Positions 7,177 through 13,433 of a stretch of DNA of 14,037 nucleotides are shown piece after piece. Each line of letters opens with the position of its first letter. Position 1 is the stretch's first letter. The stretch covers positions 1 through 14,037 of the forward strand of contig DFFV01000009.1 of the NCBI GenBank assembly GCA_002371625.1. Direction: 5' to 3'. Source of the DNA: Ruminococcus sp. UBA3767. GTDB taxonomy: Bacteria > Bacillota > Clostridia > Oscillospirales > Ruminococcaceae. Under the pieces are notes generated by a model that worked only from the letters and a program-made list of their open reading frames with translations, was not told where the DNA came from and did not search any database. Made by a program: the position numbers and the translations under genes.

Positions 7177-7920
7177 ATGAGGGGTATGCACAGGGAAGGA
7201 TACAAAAGCAGCTTTGCATTGCTGCTGCCGCTGCGGTGTGTGATGTTCATTGCGATATTCGCAGTGGGTGCTGCGGCAGCGGGCAAAAGCCTGAGAGAAA
7301 CGAGCAGCTGGTGGTCACTTGTGGCGAGCTGCGTGAATGTTGTAACGATACTTGTGTTGTTTGCAGCAGCAAAAAGCGCAAAGATGAGTTACAGCGAAAT
7401 GATAGGACTGCGCAGGGGCGGACGCAGCGTAAAAAATATGATAGGTCTGATATTCGTATTCATACTTGTCGGAATGGGCGGAATGTATCTTTCGGGGCTT
7501 GTGTGCTACGGCAAGATGATGCCTCGTGTAACGGCGGACATAGCCGCACCGATACCGCTTGCACTTGCGGTGATAAATCTGATAGTGCTGCCCGCAACAG
7601 TAGGCTTTGCAGAGGACGGGCTTTATCTTGGGCTTGGGGTAAACAGCATAAAGAACAAATACGCTGCTGTTATAGTTCCTGCATTTTTCTATGCGCTTCA
7701 GCACTGCTTTATACCGATGATACCTTATGCGAGGTATATGGCATACAGATTTTTCTCATTCCTGCCGCTGACGGTGCTGTTTTGCATATACTACCGCAAA
7801 AAGAAAGATCCCGTGCCGATCATAGCGGCGCACGCAATACTCGATCTTGCAACGGGGATAACTATACTTGCTGCATCGGCAAGCAGCGAGGTATACCGCA
7901 AGATGTGCGAGATGCTTTGA
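7177..7920 (+). CDS. CPBP-family (Abi/Rce1-like) membrane protein, possible intramembrane metalloprotease
   Basis: A 247-aa polytopic membrane protein with hydrophobic segments near 13-36, 47-65, 88-109, 126-143, 162-180, 193-205 and 214-234. It fits the CPBP family, whose members include Rce1-type CAAX proteases and bacteriocin-immunity or processing proteins. Motif 2 is present (FYALQH, H176), as is motif 3 (H219-A-I-L-D223, HxxxN/D). Motif 1 is altered: the usual EExxFR reads E146-D-G-L-Y-L151, so the second Glu is Asp and the conserved Arg is Leu. Activity is therefore uncertain. ATG 7177 follows AAAGGGAGA (7162-7170) by 6 bases. It is the first gene after a consensus promoter and 55 bases ahead of an ABC permease, which suggests a shared role in peptide processing, export or self-protection. 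Substrate unknown. Confidence 0.78.
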   Translation: MRGMHREGYKSSFALLLPLRCVMFIAIFAVGAAAAGKSLRETSSWWSLVASCVNVVTILVLFAAAKSAKMSYSEMIGLRRGGRSVKNMIGLIFVFILVGMGGMYLSGLVCYGKMMPRVTADIAAPIPLALAVINLIVLPATVGFAEDGLYLGLGVNSIKNKYAAVIVPAFFYALQHCFIPMIPYARYMAYRFFSFLPLTVLFCIYYRKKKDPVPIIAAHAILDLATGITILAASASSEVYRKMCEML

Positions 7921-7975
7921 TAACGTTTTAAAAATACCATAACATAAAGACAAAAAAGAACGGGGGAGAAAAAAG

Positions 7976-10459
7976 TTGGGAGTATTTTTAAAGTATATCT
8001 CCAAGAATATGCTGGAGAGAAAGGGAAGGCTGTTTTTGCTCGTATTTTCAATAATGATAAGCGCAGCACTTCTCATTACGAGCCTGGGGCTGATAGATGC
8101 GGTCATGGACAGCTTTATCCAGCCTATGAAGATAGTTTCGGAGGGACAGGATATCTCGATACACTCAAACACGCAGGAGGCTTTCTTTGATGAGAGCGAT
8201 GTTAAAACGGACGGCATTAGCGAGCTGAGAGGAACGCTGGAGCTGACGGGTGTCATCAACGAGAACGATGAGGTCAAGTACGTTTTTGTCTCGGGAAGAA
8301 AGAATTTTGATATGAAGCTGACCGAGGGAGCGTTTGAGAATACGGGCAGCAGAGATATCATCATCTCCGACAGAACAGCAAAGGAAAATTCGCTGAAGCT
8401 CGGGGATAAGCTGGAGCTTTCCATCAACGGCGAAAAGACAGAGTTCACCGTAAAGGGCATCGCCTCGACAGACGGCCTGTTTTACAACGACCAGATAAAG
8501 AGCTTTTCGGCAGTGGTGGGGTATGATTACCTTAATGAGCTGCTCGGTGCAAACGGAAAATACAATTCCATGACTGCAAAGTTCACCGACAGTGAGCAGG
8601 CTGTAAAGGACGGCGTTGAGCAGTTCAACAAGAACAACGAAGCCGTTAAGGCACAGGTGCTGGTGGATGATGATACGCAGGGCACAGAGTCCATAACAAT
8701 GGGACTTTACGGAATGCTCGGACTTGTATGTATCGTGTGCGTGATAATAATCTGCGGAGCCTTCAAGCTGATAATCAGCGAAAGGCTGCCGATAATCGGA
8801 ACGTTCATGAGCCAGGGCGCTACAAGAGCGAAAATGGAGCATATCCTGCTGGCAGAGGCTGCTATCTATGCTGTCATCGGCTCGGTGCTGGGAACGGTGC
8901 TGGGAGAGCTGGGACTGATGGTATTTTCAAGGCAGTTCGCTCCGCTCAAGGACTACGGCATCTACCCTGAGCTGAAAATAAATGTTGTACATATAATCAT
9001 CGCATTTGCGTTTTCAATAGTTCTTTCGGTCGGCTCGGCATGGCTGCCTGCAAGGAGCATAAAAAAGCTGCAGGTCAAGGACGTTATACTCAACAGAGTC
9101 GAAACAAAGCACAAAAAGGGTGCGGTAAGATTTATCGCAGGGTGCGTGCTGATGGCATTTGCAATTGCAGGCTTCATCAGCGATGCACAGTGGACAAAGG
9201 ACCTCAGCCCGCTGCTTTTCGCAGGCGCATTTCTCGGGCTGGTAATGATGTCAAGAAAGCTGTTCAAGGTGCTTTCGGGCTGGGTGAGCAGGCTTTTCAA
9301 GGGAAATACCACAGTATTTCTTGCAATGAACAACATCAAAAGCTCAAAGCTGCTCAGAGGAAACATCACACTGCTCATCGTTTCGCTCTCAGCGATATTT
9401 GCGATAGTATCTGTGGGCAATTCGATGAAGGAGCTGGTAGTTTCGGCTTATGAGGAGCTCAACACTGATTACACAGTTTCAAACATAATCCACAGCAACG
9501 CTGAAAAGACCACTACCGAGATACTCAGCGAAAAGCTCTCGCAGGTTGAGGGCATCGACAAGGATTCGATAACTCAGATATATGCAGCGTGGTGCGAAAG
9601 CGAAAAATACGGCTTTGCAGCATTTGCGTGCGATGCTGATAAGTATGCCGAGTATATGCAGTACTTTGAGCTGAACTCGGATAAGAACAAGGACACTTTT
9701 GAAAAGTATAAGAGCGACAGCAGCAAGGGCATACTTATGGGCGAGGTCGTTGCAAAGAACCTGAAGAAAAAAGCAGGCGATACTGTCGAGATAGAATCGG
9801 GCGGCAAAAAGGTTGAGTTCACGATAGTAGGAACTTTCGACAGCAAGGTATACAACAACGGCAGAGTCATACTTATGAAGCCCGAGGATATGATGAGCGC
9901 TTATAACATAAAGGAAGCAAATGAGATAGAGTTCAGGCTCGCAAAGGGCGCTGACGCAGCCGGCGTTGAAAAGGAATTCAAAAAGGCTGTCAGCAGCATG
10001 GGCGCTACATACATCTCAAGAGATGATATGATGGAGGAGAACGTAAGGTCAAACCAGATGATCATAGATATACTTTCTATATTCTCATACCTTGCACTCG
10101 TCATCACCTCCATAGGTATCCTCAATAACATCTCTATCAGCTTCCAGCAAAGGCGCAAGGAATTTGCGGTAATGGCTTCGGTAGGAATGAACAGGTCAAA
10201 GCGCAGGGGACTTGTCCTGACAGAGAGCATGACGAGCCTTTTGTGGAGCTTAGCGGCAGCAATACCTTTCACCGTAATGGTAAACGGCATAATGACCAAG
10301 CTCTTTGGCTCGATAGACCTTCCCATGAATGTAACGTTTGATTGGAAGTCGGTTCCGGTATATGCAGCAGTAGCGGCGTTTGTGGTATTCATCGCAACAC
10401 TTTCCACAATGAAAAAGAGCAAAAAGCTCAACGTGGTAGCTGAGTTAAAATACGAATAA
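7976..10459 (+). CDS. FtsX/MacB-type ABC transporter permease (827 aa)
   Basis: A large ABC3-family permease with a duplicated layout. TM1 (about 19-40) is followed by an extracytoplasmic MacB-like domain (about 41-240), TM2-TM4 (about 246-268, 290-312, 335-357), two linking TMs (384-402, 410-426), TM7 (462-482), a second extracytoplasmic domain (about 485-690) and TM8-TM10 (698-718, 750-771, 793-813). Cytoplasmic coupling segments after TM2 (SERLPIIGTFMSQGATR) and after TM8 (QQRRKEFAVMASVGMNRSK) are typical of FtsX/LolE/MacB permeases that couple ATP hydrolysis to mechanical movement of the outer domain. No N-terminal ATPase is fused. The start is TTG at 7976, 7 bases after GGGGGAG (7962-7968). 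The next in-frame ATG at residue 12 would cut the amphipathic lead-in to TM1. Partner ATPase follows 17 bases downstream. Substrate unknown: peptide export, antimicrobial resistance or lipoprotein handling are possible. Confidence 0.9.
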   Translation: MGVFLKYISKNMLERKGRLFLLVFSIMISAALLITSLGLIDAVMDSFIQPMKIVSEGQDISIHSNTQEAFFDESDVKTDGISELRGTLELTGVINENDEVKYVFVSGRKNFDMKLTEGAFENTGSRDIIISDRTAKENSLKLGDKLELSINGEKTEFTVKGIASTDGLFYNDQIKSFSAVVGYDYLNELLGANGKYNSMTAKFTDSEQAVKDGVEQFNKNNEAVKAQVLVDDDTQGTESITMGLYGMLGLVCIVCVIIICGAFKLIISERLPIIGTFMSQGATRAKMEHILLAEAAIYAVIGSVLGTVLGELGLMVFSRQFAPLKDYGIYPELKINVVHIIIAFAFSIVLSVGSAWLPARSIKKLQVKDVILNRVETKHKKGAVRFIAGCVLMAFAIAGFISDAQWTKDLSPLLFAGAFLGLVMMSRKLFKVLSGWVSRLFKGNTTVFLAMNNIKSSKLLRGNITLLIVSLSAIFAIVSVGNSMKELVVSAYEELNTDYTVSNIIHSNAEKTTTEILSEKLSQVEGIDKDSITQIYAAWCESEKYGFAAFACDADKYAEYMQYFELNSDKNKDTFEKYKSDSSKGILMGEVVAKNLKKKAGDTVEIESGGKKVEFTIVGTFDSKVYNNGRVILMKPEDMMSAYNIKEANEIEFRLAKGADAAGVEKEFKKAVSSMGATYISRDDMMEENVRSNQMIIDILSIFSYLALVITSIGILNNISISFQQRRKEFAVMASVGMNRSKRRGLVLTESMTSLLWSLAAAIPFTVMVNGIMTKLFGSIDLPMNVTFDWKSVPVYAAVAAFVVFIATLSTMKKSKKLNVVAELKYE

Positions 10460-10476
10460 AAAAGGGGTAACAAAAA

Positions 10477-11211
10477 ATGAAAGTTATAGATGCAGTAAAG
10501 GTAAACAGAAAATTTGTAAACGGCAAGGAGACCGCACACGTCCTCAAGGATATAGATCTGAGCGTGGAGCAGGGGGAGTTTATCTCGATAATGGGACCTT
10601 CGGGAAGCGGAAAATCAACACTTCTGTATCTCCTCGGCGGACTTGATATGCCAAGCGAGGGAACGGTGAGCATCAACGGAACAGACCTCAGCACACTCAA
10701 GGACAAGGAGCTTTGCGCCATGAGAAATGAAAAGGTCGGCTTCGTATTTCAGTTCTACAACCTCGTTCCCAACCTTTCGGTAGAGGATAATATTGCGCTC
10801 CCTCTGATGATAGCAGGCAAAAAGAGGAGCAGCTACAAGGATAACCTTGAAAAGTGCCTTGAGATAATCGGCATGAAGGATAAAAGAAAGCTCACTCCAA
10901 GGGAGCTTTCGGGCGGCCAGCAGCAGAGAGTAGCTATCGCAAGAGCGCTGGTTTTTGATCCCGACATCATCTTTCTTGATGAGCCTATCGGAAACCTTGA
11001 CAGCAAAACGGGCACGAGCCTTATGGAGCTGTTTGGCGAGATAAACCGCAAATACAACAAAACTATCGTGCAGGTAACACACTCCGAGAGCGCAGCATTA
11101 TACGGCACAAAGCTGGTAAAGCTGGTAGACGGACAGATACAGTCGGTAGAGGATATAGTTTCCGGCAAGATAGTAAAGAATATGCGTGAAAAAGAAGACG
11201 CTGTATCGTAA
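10477..11211 (+). CDS. ABC transporter ATP-binding protein, LolD/MacB type
   Basis: A 244-aa ATPase that powers the upstream permease. In order it has Walker A GPSGSGKST, a Q-loop VFQFYNLVPNLSV, signature LSGGQQQRVAIARAL, Walker B IIFLDEPIGNLDSKTG (the usual DEPTGNLD reads DEPIGNLD) and the switch His in VTHSES. The FQFYNLVPNLSVEDN and GNLDSKTG stretches are characteristic of the MacB/LolD/FtsE subgroup, matching the FtsX-type permease. ATG 10477 follows AAAGGGG (10461-10467) by 9 bases. It is the last gene of the operon and ends just before a strong hairpin at 11235. The C-terminal tail (about 25 residues after the nucleotide-binding fold) shows no known domain. Confidence 0.93.
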   Translation: MKVIDAVKVNRKFVNGKETAHVLKDIDLSVEQGEFISIMGPSGSGKSTLLYLLGGLDMPSEGTVSINGTDLSTLKDKELCAMRNEKVGFVFQFYNLVPNLSVEDNIALPLMIAGKKRSSYKDNLEKCLEIIGMKDKRKLTPRELSGGQQQRVAIARALVFDPDIIFLDEPIGNLDSKTGTSLMELFGEINRKYNKTIVQVTHSESAALYGTKLVKLVDGQIQSVEDIVSGKIVKNMREKEDAVS

Positions 11212-11234
11212 CGCAGCGGGGCGGAAAAACAACA

Positions 11235-11270
11235 GCCCGGCGGAGCATAACGCTCTGTCGGGCATTTTTG
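11235..11270. terminator. Terminator hairpin shared by convergent operons
   Basis: GCCCGGCGGAGC (11235-11246) pairs with GCTCTGTCGGGC (11252-11263) as a 12-bp stem with two G-U pairs and loop ATAAC, followed on the + strand by ATTTTTG. Read on the - strand the stem is followed by TGTTGTTTTTCC, also T-rich. It therefore probably ends both the + strand ABC operon (stop at 11211) and the - strand regulator gene (stop at 11286). Confidence 0.88.
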
Positions 11271-11285
11271 TTGATATATGCTTGT

Positions 11286-11906
11286 TCACTTGTGAGTAAA
11301 GTAGAAAACAGCAAGCTGTGTGCGGTCACGCAGAGAGAGCTTTTCAAGTATCTGGCTCAGGTAGTTGCGCACCGTTCCCTCGCTGAGATACATCTGCGCT
11401 GAGATCTCCTTGTTGCTGAGCCCCTGTGCCACCAGCGTTACCAGCTCCCATTCCTTATCGGTAAGGCCTTTTTGTGCGTAGTCAAACTGCTCCTTTTCCG
11501 AGATGAGCTCGGGAAGCCTTGTTATCACCTGCTCACCGAACACACGCTGACCGTTCATCACCGCCTGCAGCGCAGGCTCTATGCCGTTGAAATCCTGCTT
11601 GAGAATGTAGCCCTTTGCGCCTATGTTCAGCGCCTTTACGATGTATTCGTCATCCGAGAAGGTAGTGAGATAAAGTATCCTTGCGCTCTTGTCCTTTTTA
11701 AGTATCGCCTCTCCTGCTTCAAGTCCCGTCATGCCCTGCATACGAATATCCATCAGCATAACGTCGGGCTTGAGCTGCTCATAAAGGGCAATAGCTTCTT
11801 CACCGCTGCTGCCTATGGCGGCTATCTCTACCCTGCCCGTGTTTTCAAGTATCGTTTTGAGCGAAAGAGCCACCAGCTTGTCATCATCTATAACAACTAT
11901 CTTCAT
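11286..11906 (-). CDS. LuxR/NarL-family response regulator
   Basis: A 206-aa two-component DNA-binding regulator. The receiver (about 1-120) has the acidic pocket IDDD (6-9), phospho-acceptor D53 in VMLMDIRMQGMTG, the switch Thr in LTT (81-82) and K103 in GYILKQ. The C-terminal helix-turn-helix (about 144-206) has GLTDKEWELVTLVAQGLSNK, EISAQMYLSEGTVRNYLS and ILEKLSLRDRTQLA, typical of the NarL/LuxR (GerE) fold. The start ATG (11906-11904) follows GGAGAAG by 7 bases and overlaps the kinase stop by 4 bases (ATGA), so the two are translationally coupled. Its targets are not shown; the divergent ABC exporter from 13434 or the convergent CPBP/ABC operon are the nearest candidates, and it could also regulate itself. 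Confidence 0.93.
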   Translation of the reverse strand: MKIVVIDDDKLVALSLKTILENTGRVEIAAIGSSGEEAIALYEQLKPDVMLMDIRMQGMTGLEAGEAILKKDKSARILYLTTFSDDEYIVKALNIGAKGYILKQDFNGIEPALQAVMNGQRVFGEQVITRLPELISEKEQFDYAQKGLTDKEWELVTLVAQGLSNKEISAQMYLSEGTVRNYLSQILEKLSLRDRTQLAVFYFTHK

Positions 11907-12994
11907 TTTTCATCTTCTCCGTTCTTTTTCATTATGCTGACGAATATTTTAAAGCCGTTTTTGTCTGCGCTTATGTTAAGTACGCCGCCGAGCTGGTCAA
12001 CACGGTCGTGCATATTTTCAAGCCCGATACCTCCCGTCAGCTTTTCGTGCGAGCAATCGCCGTTGTCCTCTATCGAAAGGGTGCACATTGCAGGGTGTTC
12101 ACGCACTGTTATGCTCACCCTATCCCCCGAGGAGTGCTTTATTATGTTGTTCACCGCTTCCTTTACGATAGCGATAAAGCAGTATTTTATCCTGCTGTTG
12201 AGCCTGCCGGGAACATCGTAATCAAAGCTCACGGTAAAGCTGTCGCCCAGCGGTGCTATCGCATCACGCAGGGAGCCTTCAAGGTCAATGGAATCATCGT
12301 GCAGCCCGTGAACGCTTTTGCGTATAGATGTCATAGCTTCGTCAAGGGTGTTTTTAACGCTGTCAAGCGGCTCGGCAAGCTGCTCGTCCTTGTTGATTAT
12401 GCTTATAGCGCCCATTTGCAGTATCGTTCTGGTCAGCATGTGACCGACGTTGTCGTGTATCTCTCTTGCGATACGGTTGCGCTCCTTCAGCGTTGCAAGG
12501 TGCACCTCGTTGTCCTGCGCTCTGATAAGGTCGGCGTTTTTGCTGATGAGCGCATTGGTTTTTTCAACTGCGTTGTCACGGGTAGTTATAAGCTCACGTT
12601 CAAGCCGCAGGGTGCGCTCGTTCATTATGCTTGCGCAGACGGCTGCTGCGGTAAGGATAAGAATGAATGCAAGGCGGTAAAACTCAAAGCTGCCGAGCTG
12701 GTCGGCGGTGAGCGCTGCAAAATAAACTGCGCCGAGCGGATAAAGCCTGTAACGAGTAATATCATAAGCCAGTACGGGCAGAAAGAAAACAAAGCTGCCC
12801 GAGAAAAATGCTGCGGCAATAAAAATTGCTGCAAGGACATACTGCACCGCCTTTGAAGCTGCTGCCTGCACAAGGCAGCTTATGCTGACGGTGCACAAAA
12901 GCGCTGCAATAAAGGGGACCGAGCCGGGCGAGCTTTGCGCAATGCAGGTGCAGCAAAGCAGGAATATGATAGATTTTTCTATAAGTGCCGTCAA
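11903..12994 (-). CDS. Membrane sensor histidine kinase, DesK/NarL (HisKA_3) type
   Basis: A 363-aa kinase for the adjacent regulator. The N-terminal third (about 1-125) is a set of closely packed hydrophobic segments, roughly four to five TMs with short loops and no sizeable extracellular domain, suggesting sensing within or at the membrane. A coiled-coil-like stretch (NERTLRLERELITTRDNAVEK begins here, about 125-165) leads to the HisKA_3 box ERNRIAREIHDNVGH with phospho-acceptor H180. The ATPase domain has an N-box KEAVNNIIKHS, IEDNGDCS and GGIGLENMHDRV. The start is chosen as TTG at 12994, 9 bases after AAAGGAGGG (13012-13004 on the - strand). An upstream in-frame ATG at 13123 would add 43 unlike residues, has no good ribosome site, and would turn an AT-rich promoter-like stretch into coding sequence. 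It overlaps the regulator by 4 bases. Confidence 0.88.
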   Translation of the reverse strand: MTALIEKSIIFLLCCTCIAQSSPGSVPFIAALLCTVSISCLVQAAASKAVQYVLAAIFIAAAFFSGSFVFFLPVLAYDITRYRLYPLGAVYFAALTADQLGSFEFYRLAFILILTAAAVCASIMNERTLRLERELITTRDNAVEKTNALISKNADLIRAQDNEVHLATLKERNRIAREIHDNVGHMLTRTILQMGAISIINKDEQLAEPLDSVKNTLDEAMTSIRKSVHGLHDDSIDLEGSLRDAIAPLGDSFTVSFDYDVPGRLNSRIKYCFIAIVKEAVNNIIKHSSGDRVSITVREHPAMCTLSIEDNGDCSHEKLTGGIGLENMHDRVDQLGGVLNISADKNGFKIFVSIMKKNGEDEK

Positions 12995-13117
12995 TTTTTC
13001 CTGCCCTCCTTTGCTGCGTTTATACTTTATAATAGTGCTGCTTGGGTAAACAGCGGCGTTTTCATTTTTGCAACATTGCGGTAAAAAACAAGCAAGATCT
13101 GCGCAATGCCCTATTTT

Positions 13118-13311
13118 CCGCACTTTCAGCGAAACAAATGTTTCACGTGAAACAGTTTACGCAAAAATGCGAAAAAAATGCACACAAATGAGATGTTAAC
13201 ATTTTTTTGCGGTTTTGCTGCACGATTTCCGGCGCTGCGGTACAGGGCGTGCTGTTTTCTACAAGGATATGATAGCACATCAGGGCGATGATTGTCAATC
13301 AGAAAGTGCGG
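13118..13311. repeat. Spaced 10-bp inverted repeat flanking the parS site
   Basis: CCGCACTTTC (13118-13127) and GAAAGTGCGG (13302-13311) are perfect reverse complements 174 bases apart, with the parS palindrome between them. Outside the 10 bases the match stops. They may be paired operators for the two divergent genes, or chance. Confidence 0.35.
13139..13154. promoter_or_regulatory. parS: parS centromere site (ParB/Spo0J binding)
   Basis: TGTTTCACGTGAAACA is a perfect 16-base palindrome. It matches exactly the parS consensus TGTTNCACGTGAAACA known for chromosomal ParB/Spo0J, which loads at parS, spreads along DNA and recruits SMC for origin segregation. Chromosomal parS sites cluster near the replication origin, so this suggests an origin-proximal location. 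It lies in the divergent region, not in a par operon and not inside a gene. No parA or parB is in the window. Confidence 0.87.
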
Positions 13312-13367
13312 TGCAGCGTGCAAAATAAAAAATTACATTTGTCATATCGCTAAGTTACGCTGTTCAC

Positions 13368-13396
13368 TTACAAAAACGTTTTCGCTGTGGTATATT
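13368..13396 (+). promoter_or_regulatory. Putative promoter of the ABC-2 ATPase gene
   Basis: An extended -10 (TGG followed by TATATT, 13388-13396) sits 17 bases after TTACAA (13368-13373), a weak -35. The spacer carries a perfect 10-base palindrome AAAACGTTTT (13373-13382), which could be a regulator site. A start near 13403 would leave a leader of about 30 bases before ATG 13434. Confidence 0.5.
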
Positions 13397-13433
13397 AAAA
13401 TTACAGTAAAAAATACAGCGGGAGGAATCAAAA

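Larger units (their letters stand above)
12995..13433. other. 439-base divergent intergenic region between kinase and ABC exporter
   Basis: No credible gene is visible. It contains, from left to right, the kinase ribosome site (13004-13012) and a -10-like TATTATAAAGTATA on the - strand (13034-13021) without a convincing -35. A parS match follows at 13139-13154, then AT-rich inverted arms AAAAAAATG/CATTTTTTT (13172-13180, 13200-13208) and palindromes ATGTTAACAT (13193-13202) and GATTGTCAATC (13290-13300). A spaced repeat CCGCACTTTC/GAAAGTGCGG (13118-13127, 13302-13311) encloses the parS site. The + strand promoter lies near 13368-13396. Confidence 0.6.

Noticed and set aside
7236..7931. 231-codon open frame overlapping the CPBP gene in another frame
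   Set aside because: Its composition is rich in Cys, Arg and Ser with no domain, whereas the 7177 frame has a good ribosome site, membrane segments and CPBP motifs.
7756..8460. 234-codon - strand open frame across the CPBP/permease junction
   Set aside because: It is antisense to two genes with clear family features and spans their boundary; low-complexity Ser/Leu/Phe content is typical of a shadow frame.
12008..12856. Long + strand open frame (282 codons) opposite the kinase
   Set aside because: The opposite strand has clear HisKA_3 and ATPase motifs; this frame has no recognisable domain and no ribosome site.
12995..13123. A 43-residue N-terminal extension of the kinase from ATG 13123
   Set aside because: It has no ribosome site, reads through a promoter-like AT-rich stretch, and a strong AAAGGAGGG sits correctly before TTG 12994.
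13139..13154. The 16-base palindrome as a generic CACGTG repressor site
   Set aside because: Every position, including the outer TGTT and AACA, fits parS; a generic CACGTG site would not require the flanks. Kept only as a remote alternative.
13172..13208. A7/T7 inverted arms as an intrinsic terminator
   Set aside because: The stem is nearly all A-T with a 19-base loop and no gene ends nearby on either strand.
13126..13323. 65-codon - strand open frame containing the parS palindrome
   Set aside because: It has no ribosome site or recognisable similarity, and the HVKH stretch comes from the parS sequence read as codons.
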